The notes beneath the pieces are model-generated. The model was given only the letters and a program-made list of their open reading frames with translations, did no database searches and had not been told where the DNA came from. Below are positions 8,522-16,933 of a DNA stretch of 64,000 nucleotides, piece by piece. Where the stretch lies: assembly GCA_002418285.1 (NCBI GenBank), contig DIDT01000052.1, forward strand, positions 1 through 64,000, read 5' to 3'. The stretch is from Phycisphaerales bacterium UBA5793 (GTDB lineage: Bacteria; Planctomycetota; Phycisphaerae; Phycisphaerales; UBA5793). Positions within the stretch are counted from its first letter, which is position 1. The number at the start of each line of letters is the position of its first letter. The translations under genes were made by a program, and so were the position numbers.

Positions 8522-9580
8522 ATGACCAAGCCTCTCGCGTATCTCGCACCAACTCTGGCGATCAGTATCGCTTGCCTTGTCGCGATCAACGGATGCTCGC
8601 GCGACACGCAACCGACCGAAACGATCGCCACCATGGCCGAACTCCCCGAGAACATTCGGGCATCGGTGGTCGCCTCCCCGGAACTCAAACTCGGCTTCGC
8701 CGTCTATTCGCGCAACTGTGTGGGCTGCCACGGCATCAAGGGCGACGGGGTTGGCCCCGCCGCTGTAAGGCTCATCATCAAGCCGCGCAACTTCACCACC
8801 GGCGAGTTCAAGTTTCGCTCCACACCCAACGGCCAGCTCCCCCTCGACGAGGATCTCAATCGCACGATCCGCCAGGGCCTCAAGGGCAGTTCCATGCCCT
8901 CGTTCCAATTCATGCCCGAGCGCGAGCGCAACGCGGTGATCGCCTTTATCAAGCAGTACTCACCGAAATGGACCGACAAGACGCAAAAGCGGGAACGCGT
9001 GATACTCCCCAGTTCCGCACCGGATAACCTGCTCACCGAAGAGCGCGTGTGGCGAGGTCGCTTTGCCTACATCGGTATGGGGTGCCATAACTGCCACGGT
9101 ATGACCGGCCGCGGCGACGGCCCCAGCGCGTTTGCACTCGAGGATGACTGGGGCAACCCGGTCCGCCCATACAACTACCACCGCGGCGCCCCCAAGGGCG
9201 GCTCGACTCCGCTTGACATCTACCGCACCTTCCGCACCGGCGTCACACCCATGCCCAACTACCAGTCAAGCACGCTTGGCCTGGTGACACGGGACCTCAA
9301 GCCCACCGTCTTCAACCTGCTCGTCCCGCAGGAACAGAAGCTCATTGAGCCTTACGTCGACTCCCTCGCCACCATGGACGAGGTGATGCAGTGGCAGGAG
9401 AAGTCGCCCGAACGATACGAAGCGTACAGCGACGACCGGGCCTGGGATCTCGTTGCCTACACCCTTTGGCTCCGCGAACAAAGCAAGCCGGTTGGCGAGC
9501 GCAGCGCCGCCATCTGGCCCCATCACCCCGGCGCCGACTCCAGCCCTTCAACCGACACACCGCCATCAACGGGCAACTGA
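8522..9580 (+). CDS. dihaem cytochrome c lipoprotein
   Basis: The protein has 352 residues from ATG 8522; a GTG nine bases upstream is an alternative start. An N-terminal hydrophobic segment ends in AINGCSR, a lipobox. There are two c-type haem sites, CVGCH and CHNCH, each followed by a Gly-rich loop and a Met-containing segment (SSMPSF, VTPMPNY) suitable for the axial ligand. It lies just upstream of CcoN and CcoO, and no CcoP gene is present, so it probably takes the CcoP role of passing electrons to the oxidase, or serves as the donor. Confidence 0.88.
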   Translation: MTKPLAYLAPTLAISIACLVAINGCSRDTQPTETIATMAELPENIRASVVASPELKLGFAVYSRNCVGCHGIKGDGVGPAAVRLIIKPRNFTTGEFKFRSTPNGQLPLDEDLNRTIRQGLKGSSMPSFQFMPERERNAVIAFIKQYSPKWTDKTQKRERVILPSSAPDNLLTEERVWRGRFAYIGMGCHNCHGMTGRGDGPSAFALEDDWGNPVRPYNYHRGAPKGGSTPLDIYRTFRTGVTPMPNYQSSTLGLVTRDLKPTVFNLLVPQEQKLIEPYVDSLATMDEVMQWQEKSPERYEAYSDDRAWDLVAYTLWLREQSKPVGERSAAIWPHHPGADSSPSTDTPPSTGN

Positions 9581-9625
9581 TTCTAACGCAACTCCTGCAT
9601 CGCCCCCGACGGAAAGCATGCACCC

Positions 9626-11083
9626 ATGACCCAAACAGCTACGGCTCCACTCATCCGACCCACCGTCGTCACCAGTCGCGGCGAGACCCGTGTGCTCGTC
9701 GACACAACGGCGTGCAAACTCCACTTCATCGCCGCGGTAAGTTGGATCGGCGTCGGCATTATCGCCGGCTTGCTCTATTCCTTCGTCTTCCTGCGCCTCT
9801 ACCCGCATGAAGGTGTTGAAGTGCTCAGCCCCGGCCGGATCCGCATGATCCACACGAATCTGATGGCGTATGGCTTCCTGACCAACGCCTTCATCGGCAT
9901 GCTGCACTGGGTCGTGCCCCGCCTCACCGGCGAACCCGTGCTCAGCCACCCGCTTTCCAAGGTTATCTTCATCGCTTGGAACTTGATCATTGGTGCCGCG
10001 GTTTGGGGTATCCTCACCGGTCAGGCCCAAGCTATCGAATGGGGCGAGACTCCTTTCTGGGCCGACCACCTCGTCGTCGTCGGCGTTGCACTCGTCGTCA
10101 TCAACTTTACATGGTCGATCATCCGTTCACGCGAGAAGTCGATGTACGTTACGCTGTGGTACTTCACCGCCGCGTTCGTCTGGACCCCGCTGGTCTACAT
10201 CATGGGCAACTACCTCCCCCAGACGCTCGTCCCCGGCACCGGCGGAGCCGCCCTCGTCGGCCTCTACATCCACGACCTCGTTGGCCTGTTCGTCACGCCG
10301 ATGGGTTGGGGCTTGATGTACTTCTTCGTTCCCGTCATCTCCCGAAAACCGATCTACTCGCACGCCATCAGCCTCGTGGGTTTCTGGGGACTGGCGTTCT
10401 TCTACCCGCTCAATGGTGTGCACCACTTCCTCTGGTCGCCCATTCCGATGTTCGCCCAATATGGGGCAGTAATCTCGACGATCGCCGTGGAGGTCGTTGT
10501 CACCACCGTCGTGATCAACTTTGTCATGACGATGCGCGGCGAGTGGTATCGCCTGAAGGAGACGATCGCTCTGCGCTGGTTCATGGTCGGCATGACCTGT
10601 TACTTCATCACTTGCTTCCAGTGTGCGTTCCAGACCACCCTCACCATGCAGAAGGTCATTCACTTCACGGACTGGGTCGTGGGCCACTCGCACCTGGTCA
10701 TGTTCGGCGTCTTCTCCTTCTGGATCGCCGGCGTCATCGAACACCTCTGGCCCAAACTCACCGGCCGCAACTGGTGGTCGCGCCGCCTCAGCCTCTGGCA
10801 CTTCTGGCTCTGGACGCTTGGCGTGGCACTCATGTTCACCGACCTCACCGTGATCGGTGTCGTCCAGGGTCTGCTCTGGGACAGCCTTCGACCGTGGGAA
10901 GAGTCCATCCGTTATTCCGAGATCGGCTGGTTCATCCGCATGATCACCGGTTGGATGATCCTCGGCGGGTTCCTCTGCCTGGCGCTCAACATGTTCATGA
11001 CGTTCATGGCTCGCGAGGACCACTCCGACACCGAGTACGCCGGCCAGTTCCCCGAAACCTCGGCCGCAGGAGCGAGGGCGTAA
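9626..11083 (+). CDS. ccoN: cbb3-type cytochrome c oxidase subunit I
   Basis: The 485-residue protein has about twelve hydrophobic segments. The haem and copper histidines sit in the expected contexts: RMIHTNLMAYGF, GLYIHDLVGLFVTPMG, YPLNGVHHFLWSP and TDWVVGHSHLVMFG. It reduces oxygen at the haem b3-CuB centre and pumps protons across the cytoplasmic membrane. It lies 45 bases after the dihaem cytochrome and directly abuts ccoO. The length is normal for CcoN. High-affinity oxidases of this type serve low-oxygen respiration. Confidence 0.95.
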   Translation: MTQTATAPLIRPTVVTSRGETRVLVDTTACKLHFIAAVSWIGVGIIAGLLYSFVFLRLYPHEGVEVLSPGRIRMIHTNLMAYGFLTNAFIGMLHWVVPRLTGEPVLSHPLSKVIFIAWNLIIGAAVWGILTGQAQAIEWGETPFWADHLVVVGVALVVINFTWSIIRSREKSMYVTLWYFTAAFVWTPLVYIMGNYLPQTLVPGTGGAALVGLYIHDLVGLFVTPMGWGLMYFFVPVISRKPIYSHAISLVGFWGLAFFYPLNGVHHFLWSPIPMFAQYGAVISTIAVEVVVTTVVINFVMTMRGEWYRLKETIALRWFMVGMTCYFITCFQCAFQTTLTMQKVIHFTDWVVGHSHLVMFGVFSFWIAGVIEHLWPKLTGRNWWSRRLSLWHFWLWTLGVALMFTDLTVIGVVQGLLWDSLRPWEESIRYSEIGWFIRMITGWMILGGFLCLALNMFMTFMAREDHSDTEYAGQFPETSAAGARA

Positions 11084-11860
11084 ATGGAAAGATTCAACTT
11101 CATCTTCGTGGTTGCAGGAATCGGCTTCTTCGCGCTGGCGTTCGTCATCATGGGTGCTCTGCCTCTGGCCCAGTACCAAGGGGTGGATGTCGTTAGCATG
11201 GACCAGATTGCCACCAACATTCCCTACCAGTTTGAAGAACTGGCCCGCGACTATCCGGAAGCCTTCGAAAAGGCATTTGGCACCACCGAACCGACCGCGG
11301 CCGCCTTTGAGGATGCGCTCGAGATCGGTCGCAAGGCTTACATTGCCGAAGCCTGCTGGCACTGCCACACCCAGCAGATTCGTCGTATCGATCCCAACGA
11401 CGGCACCGAGGTCGGCCACGACGTCAGCCGGTGGGCTTCCGATACCCATCAGGAATCGCAGGCCGACGAATACCACAACGCGATGAACTATCCGCATCTC
11501 TTCGGCACCCGCCGGGTGGGGCCGGATCTGATTCGCAGTTCAGGTCGGCACAGCAACGACTGGCATCTCGCACACCTTTGGAATCCGCGGCAGACATCCC
11601 CCTACTCCGTCATGCCGCCATACACGTGGTTCTTCGACGACGCCGACGGCATGATCCCGAACAAGCGAGGCCTCGGCCTTGTCACCTATCTCCAGTGGCT
11701 CGGCTGCTGGTACACGCAGTTTGCTCCGTCCGAATACAAAGACCTACCACAACTGCCCGTTGATGAGTCCTGGTATCCGCCGTACGTCCCGCCCAAGAAT
11801 GAGCCGACTGAAGAAGGTGGCGGGGATCCATATGGCGGCAGCGAGGAGGACCCTTACTGA
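11084..11860 (+). CDS. ccoO: cbb3-type cytochrome c oxidase subunit II (monohaem)
   Basis: The 258-residue protein begins on the base after the ccoN stop. One N-terminal membrane helix is followed by a periplasmic domain with one c-type haem motif, CWHCHTQQI, and a downstream Met ligand region (SPYSVMPPYTW). FGTRRVGPDL and HLWNPR are CcoO signatures. The C-terminus is Gly- and Glu-rich and looks disordered. Its stop overlaps the start of the next small gene by one base, so the genes are translationally coupled. Confidence 0.93.
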   Translation: MERFNFIFVVAGIGFFALAFVIMGALPLAQYQGVDVVSMDQIATNIPYQFEELARDYPEAFEKAFGTTEPTAAAFEDALEIGRKAYIAEACWHCHTQQIRRIDPNDGTEVGHDVSRWASDTHQESQADEYHNAMNYPHLFGTRRVGPDLIRSSGRHSNDWHLAHLWNPRQTSPYSVMPPYTWFFDDADGMIPNKRGLGLVTYLQWLGCWYTQFAPSEYKDLPQLPVDESWYPPYVPPKNEPTEEGGGDPYGGSEEDPY

Positions 11861-12195
11861 TGCGCACCGATCACCCCGAAAACCCGCCGACCTCGCGCGC
11901 CCAGCCGAGTCGCGGCAAGAACCCACTCTGGGTGTGGATCTTCCTCTGGTCAATCACCATCCTCGCGGGCGCCGGCTTCATCTTCAAACTCGTTGAATTC
12001 ACCCTGGCATGGGCTCGTGGAGGCGCGGCGAATTTCGCCATCGTCCCCGTCGTTTCCTACCTCGCGGTTGCCGGCGGGTTTCTGTGCATCTTCGTCTGGT
12101 CGTTCAATCGTGGCGAGTACAAAGACGTTGAACGAGCCAAGTACCGCATGCTTGAACTGCAGGATGAAATCGATGCGCGAGGAGGGCGGGTATGA
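11860..12195 (+). CDS. small membrane protein of the cbb3 operon
   Basis: The 111-residue protein has two predicted membrane helices (VWIFLWSITILAGAGFIF and VVSYLAVAGGFLCIFVW) and a charged C-terminal helix. The start overlaps the ccoO stop (TGATG) and its own stop overlaps the next start (ATGA). The size and position resemble CcoQ- or FixH-like accessory subunits, but no sequence signature supports either name. A role in oxidase assembly is inferred from context. Confidence 0.75.
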   Translation: MRTDHPENPPTSRAQPSRGKNPLWVWIFLWSITILAGAGFIFKLVEFTLAWARGGAANFAIVPVVSYLAVAGGFLCIFVWSFNRGEYKDVERAKYRMLELQDEIDARGGRV

Positions 12196-12332
12196 GGTTC
12201 TTCCGTCGCCACGTCGCGCACACCTACGAGGGATACCACTTTCCGTGGTTTCTCACGCTGATCTGGATCACGTTCTTTTCCGCCGCAGTGATTTACCTCG
12301 TACGATTCCTCCTGCTCAGCGGACCGAACTGA
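12192..12332 (+). CDS. 46-residue single-helix membrane protein of the cbb3 operon
   Basis: The ATG at 12192 overlaps the previous stop as ATGA and the frame ends at TGA 12330-12332. The product begins MRFFRRHVAHTYEGYHF and contains one hydrophobic helix (WFLTLIWITFFSAAVIYLV) near the middle, ending LLLSGPN. It is too short for most gene callers. The overlap, codon use and position between oxidase and copper-pump genes make it likely to be real. It could be a CcoQ/CcoS-like stabiliser; that is a guess from size and place. Confidence 0.7.
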   Translation: MRFFRRHVAHTYEGYHFPWFLTLIWITFFSAAVIYLVRFLLLSGPN

Positions 12333-12359
12333 TCGCCACCGGCCGCTGCGAGGCCCGCG

Positions 12360-14561
12360 ATGACCACGCCGCCTGACAACCTGAGCAGCGCGTCGAGCGT
12401 TGCGTCGTGCGCCCACTGCGGACTTCCCGTCGCTCCTTCACTGGCGCATCGACACGACCACTCCTCTGCCGCCGATGAACCGGTCTTCTGTTGCGGTGGC
12501 TGCCGGCTCGTCCACTCGCTCCTGGCCAGTCGTCGGGCGGACCACACCATCAGTTCGGCGATGCTCCGCGTCGGTTTGGGCATCTTCTTCAGCATGAACC
12601 TGATGGTCTTTTCCTTCTGCTTCTACGGGGCGGACACGTTGGTCCCGCAGGGCGACTCGACCGCCGCCGATATCGCACTTGCGAACCTCTTCCGATGGCT
12701 CCTGTTCGGGTTGGCGACCGGCGTCATGCTCACGCTCTGGACCCAGATCGCCCGCAGCGCGTGGGATGACCTGCTCGACGGACGATTGCAGGCTGGAATG
12801 CTCATCGCTATCGGCGCGCTCGCGGCGTACGTCGTCAGCGCGATTTCTGTTTTGCGTGGCAAAGGTCCGCTCTACTTCGATTCGGCGTCGATGATCCTGC
12901 TGCTCGTAACCATCGGTCAGTACCTTGAGGCGAAGATGAAGACGGCGGCGGTGCGCAGCGCAGAAGGCCGGCTGCTCAACCTGCCCGACCAGGCAACGAT
13001 CGAATCCGCCAATGGTGACCAGACCATCAGCGTATCACAGGTGCAACCGGGCCAGACCGTTCGAGTCGCCGCCGGAAGTGCGATTCCCGTGGATGGAGAG
13101 ATTTTGCGCGGTCAGGCCACCATTGACGTCTCGCTTCTGACCGGCGAATCAGCACCGCAGCAGTGCGGCCCCGGCGGATCGGTCTGGGCCGGATCGCACT
13201 TGCTCGAAGGGGTCATCTGGATCCGCGCTGCGGTTGCCTCCTCGGAACGCCGGATCGTGTCCATCGTGCAACAGCTTCACGCACTGCGCGACGAACCAAC
13301 GCACATCCAGCGACTGACCGACCGGGTTGCATCGATCTTCATTCCGGCGATCATCACGCTCGCGCTGGCTGTCTTCGCATTTCAGGCGATCGCCAACGCC
13401 GCCCCCATGGAAGGCCTGATGCGTGCGCTGGCCGTCGCCTTGATCGCCTGTCCCTGCGCGCTGGGACTCACCGCACCGCTCGTGGTTTCGCGGGTCGCAT
13501 CTTCACTCGCCCAGCGTGGCATCATTGTCCGCAGCGGACGGGCCCTCGAACTCGCCGCGTCCGTTCGCCACATCGTTTTTGACAAGACCGGTACACTGAC
13601 GACCGGCGACTTTCGTGTGCAGCACATGGTCCGCGTCGATCCGGAGATTGAGCCGGCGCCCTTCGCCGCGGCCCTCGAACGCGCTTCGAATCACCCCATC
13701 GCGCGAGCCTGGACCAACATCGAATCCACATCGCTGCCCATCGTCGAGGATCTCGAACCTGTCAACGGCCTCGGAGTGCGCGGCTCGATCAACGGGGAGC
13801 ATTGGTTTATTGGCCGGGACGACGCAGGGTCCGCCGTGCGGACCACAGGTTGGCAACCTCCGGCCGAACTCAACTCCCTGCTCCCCGTCATTCTGCGACG
13901 CAACGATGAAACCGTCGCCTGGTTCGGCCTGGCCGAATCGATCCGCCCGGAGTCCGCCGCCGTGCTGCGGAATCTCGAAGCGATGAACATGCACATCGAG
14001 GTCTTGACCGGCGACGTCTCGCAACGTGGGACTCATCTCGGCGACTTGTTGAAAGTCAATGTCCACAGCGCGCAAACACCCGAGTCGAAGCGGTCGATGA
14101 TCCGGCAGCGTCGCGAGGAATCAAACGCCCCGGTCGCATTCGTCGGAGATGGCATCAACGACGCGCTTGCGCTGGCCGAAGCTGATCTTGGAATCACCGT
14201 CGCAGGCGGAAGCGATCTGGCGCACGCATCCGGGCAGGTCAGCCTGCTCGATGGCGATCTGCATCGACTCGTTCACCTCCTGCATGCGGCGCGCAGTGCC
14301 CGGCGCCGCATTGCGCTGGCGCTGTCCTGGTCATTCGGCTACAACGCCCTGGGTCTCACGCTCGCTGCGCTGGGTGCGTTGACGCCCGCCTTCGCCGCCA
14401 TCGCCATGGTGCTTTCCAGCGCCGTCACGATCATGATCGCTTCGCGACCCCTCACGACGGCGACTCTTGAATGCGACGGGCCCACCCGATCACCACTCGC
14501 GCCTTCGATTCACAATCAGGCCCCTTCGCCACTGCCCGCCGCGAAAGTGCATCCGGCATGA
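12360..14561 (+). CDS. copper-translocating P-type ATPase (CcoI/FixI-like), no HMA domain
   Basis: The 733-residue protein starts with a cysteine-rich segment (CAHCGLPV near residue 17, FCCGGC near 43) typical of CcoI/FixI pumps. The membrane domain carries the metal site CPC (residues 364-366) and the actuator motif TGES. The phosphorylation motif DKTGT begins at D408, SNHP is the nucleotide-binding HP motif, and GDGIND is near residue 597. The heavy-metal-associated domain with a GMxCxxC motif that usually follows the cysteine-rich segment is missing; membrane helices start at about residue 70. The likely role is copper delivery for the cbb3 oxidase next to it. Confidence 0.9.
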   Translation: MTTPPDNLSSASSVASCAHCGLPVAPSLAHRHDHSSAADEPVFCCGGCRLVHSLLASRRADHTISSAMLRVGLGIFFSMNLMVFSFCFYGADTLVPQGDSTAADIALANLFRWLLFGLATGVMLTLWTQIARSAWDDLLDGRLQAGMLIAIGALAAYVVSAISVLRGKGPLYFDSASMILLLVTIGQYLEAKMKTAAVRSAEGRLLNLPDQATIESANGDQTISVSQVQPGQTVRVAAGSAIPVDGEILRGQATIDVSLLTGESAPQQCGPGGSVWAGSHLLEGVIWIRAAVASSERRIVSIVQQLHALRDEPTHIQRLTDRVASIFIPAIITLALAVFAFQAIANAAPMEGLMRALAVALIACPCALGLTAPLVVSRVASSLAQRGIIVRSGRALELAASVRHIVFDKTGTLTTGDFRVQHMVRVDPEIEPAPFAAALERASNHPIARAWTNIESTSLPIVEDLEPVNGLGVRGSINGEHWFIGRDDAGSAVRTTGWQPPAELNSLLPVILRRNDETVAWFGLAESIRPESAAVLRNLEAMNMHIEVLTGDVSQRGTHLGDLLKVNVHSAQTPESKRSMIRQRREESNAPVAFVGDGINDALALAEADLGITVAGGSDLAHASGQVSLLDGDLHRLVHLLHAARSARRRIALALSWSFGYNALGLTLAALGALTPAFAAIAMVLSSAVTIMIASRPLTTATLECDGPTRSPLAPSIHNQAPSPLPAAKVHPA

Positions 14562-15361
14562 CCCTCCTGCTCACCTATCTCGGCTTCTTTGTCGCGGGCC
14601 TTGCCGGCAGTCTGCACTGTATTGGCATGTGCGGGCCAATACTCACGGCGATTGCGGGAGTCGATCGCCGCGCCGAGATTACAGTCCGTGGGCAATCCGT
14701 CTCCGGGCGTGCGGGTCGCGCCGCCCGCGACCTGCTCTGGTATCACGCAGGTCGGATCAGCACCTATGCGATGCTCGGCGCTCTGGCCGGCACGCTTGGC
14801 GCCAAGCTGCGCGAGGCCGTCTGGTTGGGGCACCTGCAGGACTGGCTCGGCGTCACTGCCGGCGCGATCGCGATCCTCTTCGCCATTGCCCTGCTCCTCA
14901 AGCCACTGGCCAATTGCTCAGAAGTCTTCGAATCAGCTCAAGGCAAGAAGTATCTCGGGTCGGTTTTCGCGGCACTTCACTCGCTCGCGCAGCAGACTTC
15001 GCGGTCATCGCGCTTTCTCCTTGGCGCGATCATGGGCTTCATTCCCTGCGGCCTCGTGTACCTCATGCTCGCCGCAGTAGCCACCACAGGGCATCCACTC
15101 GCCGCATCCCTGGGGATGATCGCCTTCGGACTCGGCACACTCCCCGCACTCACCGGTGTCGTCATGGCCATGCGATTGGTTCCAATCACATGGCGCCGCT
15201 ACGGCAATCGGTTCGCCATGCTCATGGCACTCATTGTCGGATCGATGTTCATGTGGCGCTCATGGCCGGCCCACGCTCACGGCGATGGTTCGCTCGATCA
15301 ACGTGATTGCCCGTTGTGCGATGAGTCCGCGCCCGCGCAGCCAACCACCGACCAACCGTAG
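14558..15361 (+). CDS. SafE/TauE-like membrane protein of cbb3 maturation clusters
   Basis: The protein has 267 residues from an ATG that overlaps the ATPase stop as ATGA. It has six or so hydrophobic segments; the signature SLHCIGMCGPI near residue 20 and the repeat-like GFIPCGLVYLML are typical of the SafE/DsbD-like proteins that follow CcoI genes. The C-terminus carries HAHGDGS and a CPLC motif. These proteins are thought to act in copper or sulfur handling during oxidase assembly. It closes the operon. Confidence 0.85.
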   Translation: MTLLLTYLGFFVAGLAGSLHCIGMCGPILTAIAGVDRRAEITVRGQSVSGRAGRAARDLLWYHAGRISTYAMLGALAGTLGAKLREAVWLGHLQDWLGVTAGAIAILFAIALLLKPLANCSEVFESAQGKKYLGSVFAALHSLAQQTSRSSRFLLGAIMGFIPCGLVYLMLAAVATTGHPLAASLGMIAFGLGTLPALTGVVMAMRLVPITWRRYGNRFAMLMALIVGSMFMWRSWPAHAHGDGSLDQRDCPLCDESAPAQPTTDQP

Positions 15362-15743
15362 CGATCCTTCGTGTTACCGCGTCCAACGCCAACGAACCTG
15401 CAATCCGCAATTTCCGTCAGTTGACGACGCACTTTTTCGTATCAACCGACAGCAGGTGCAAGCAAGCCTTCAACGCATCCGACGCTCGGATTGTTCGCAG
15501 CTGTTTGCTCGGATAGCCGCGTCGGTCAGTTCCCCCAACCGGGGCATGCAGACCGTGGCTTTCGGTGACAATTTCAACCACTTGCATCGAAGACCGGGGT
15601 GACTTTCCCTATGTATTGTGCTCTATCCGTGTTTTTATTGACCACATTGACTTCATCAGTTATCTTCCATCAACGACGCCGAAAGTCGCGCGATCCCCGC
15701 TCGACAATGGTCGCCGGAAACAACCCTTCGCAAGGAGACGAGA
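15362..15743 (+). other. 382-base gap without a gene
   Basis: No convincing coding frame or hairpin was found between the SafE-like gene and the first CxxCH secreted protein. The right end is clearly AT-richer than its surroundings and holds a promoter-like sequence, listed separately. Confidence 0.5.
15638..15666 (+). promoter_or_regulatory. candidate sigma-70-like promoter
   Basis: TTGACC at 15638-15643 and TATCTT at 15661-15666 are separated by 17 bases, within an AT-rich stretch 78 bases upstream of the secreted CxxCH protein start at 15744. Spacing and location fit a housekeeping-type promoter; this is prediction only. Confidence 0.4.
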
Positions 15744-16661
15744 ATGAGTTCTTCAAGACTCCACAGTAACTTTTGCGTGCTTTGTTTGCTGCTACTAGCG
15801 GTAATGGCAACACCCGTCATGGCCTTTCCGGATCTGGCAACCGGCACCAACGGCGACTGCTTCGCCTGCCACACCAGCATTCAAACTGGCCGCATGGAAC
15901 TGCTTGATTTCGCGGGCATGATCGACCCCGTCGAAATGCAGGGCGTGCCCGATCAGGGTTCGCTCAAGTACTACTCGGTCGCGCCGGGCGGTAGTGTGGG
16001 CATGACGATCCACGCAATCAACGGCGCCAACCAGTACGCCTTTCAGATCACCGGTTTCGATGCGCCCGACGTGACGGGCGGCGGCACACTCACCTATGCC
16101 GATGACCCGGCATGGCTTGCCTATCGAGGCAACTTCAAGACCTACTTCTGTCGCGCCGACGGCGGTCGCAACGGATATGACTGGGGAACCGGAGACCCGA
16201 CAAGCGTCACCTACAACATCCAGGTCGATCAGTCGACTCCTCCGGGGTACTACCTGCTTCGGTATGCACTGGCTGGCAAGGGTGGCGGCGAGTGGTACCA
16301 GGATGAACTCTTCTACCTCGAAGTCACAGGTGGATCGAGCGGACCGGTTCTGACGGTGAACGCCACTTGTCCGAGCGGTGGCCCGATCATGATTGCGTGG
16401 TCCGGTGCAACACCGCGCGCCACGATCGCACTGATCTACGCGCGCAATACCGGCAGCTTCCGGATTCCATCCAACTACGCCTGCGCCGGCACGGCGCTTG
16501 GCCTCGGTTCAAATCAGGTTCAACTCGCCTACCAGGGCGCGTCCGGCACCGACGGCAGCAAGACGCTCAACTCAAATACCGGGCCCGGAGTTTGCGGCGG
16601 CTACTTCCAGTTGCTCGATGTCGCCACATGCTCGACCAGCAACGTCGTGCAGGCTCAGTGA
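15744..16661 (+). CDS. secreted CxxCH protein with Cys-rich C-terminal module (copy 1)
   Basis: The 305-residue protein starts after AAGGAGACGAGA. A signal peptide ends near ATPVMA (residue 27). A single c-type haem site follows (CFACH at residues 39-43), then a beta-rich domain with MELLDFAGMIDPVEMQGVP and PPGYYLLRYAL. The last 100 residues form a module with four cysteines (ATCP, ACAG, VCGGY, TCSTSN) that recurs in three other secreted proteins of this window. Function is unknown; a periplasmic or surface redox role is possible because the haem motif lies beside a cytochrome oxidase cluster. Confidence 0.82.
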   Translation: MSSSRLHSNFCVLCLLLLAVMATPVMAFPDLATGTNGDCFACHTSIQTGRMELLDFAGMIDPVEMQGVPDQGSLKYYSVAPGGSVGMTIHAINGANQYAFQITGFDAPDVTGGGTLTYADDPAWLAYRGNFKTYFCRADGGRNGYDWGTGDPTSVTYNIQVDQSTPPGYYLLRYALAGKGGGEWYQDELFYLEVTGGSSGPVLTVNATCPSGGPIMIAWSGATPRATIALIYARNTGSFRIPSNYACAGTALGLGSNQVQLAYQGASGTDGSKTLNSNTGPGVCGGYFQLLDVATCSTSNVVQAQ

Positions 16662-16732
16662 TCGATGGTCCAATGCCAATGGCCGCGCCATGATTTGCAC
16701 GGGCATCGGGTAGTCTGAGTCTCTCTTGACTC

Positions 16733-16770
16733 ATCGCGGCGCTCCCAGCGAGCGCCGCGATTATTTTTTC
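16733..16770 (+). terminator. rho-independent terminator
   Basis: A perfect 12-base stem (16733-16744 with 16750-16761) and a five-base loop are followed directly by TATTTTTTC. It ends the transcript of the first CxxCH secreted protein. Confidence 0.9.
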
Positions 16771-16933
16771 CTCAACCACAGCTCCCTTCGGAGGTGCATT
16801 CTTCCACTTCTTGCCAAGATCATGCAAGATTTCAACGCCCAGGGTGCGATTCTGAGGTACTCTTGAGCACCGGTGCCGCAAAAGCGGCTGGACCGGATGC
16901 TGCAGTTCGGGTTCGACGCACCAGGAGAGAGAA

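Noticed and set aside
9976..11196. 406-residue plus-strand frame
   Set aside because: Alternate frame of ccoN, which has all oxidase motifs; low-complexity Arg/His-rich composition.
10127..11497. 456-residue minus-strand frame
   Set aside because: Antisense to ccoN and ccoO, with no family motifs; a by-product of GC-rich codon bias.
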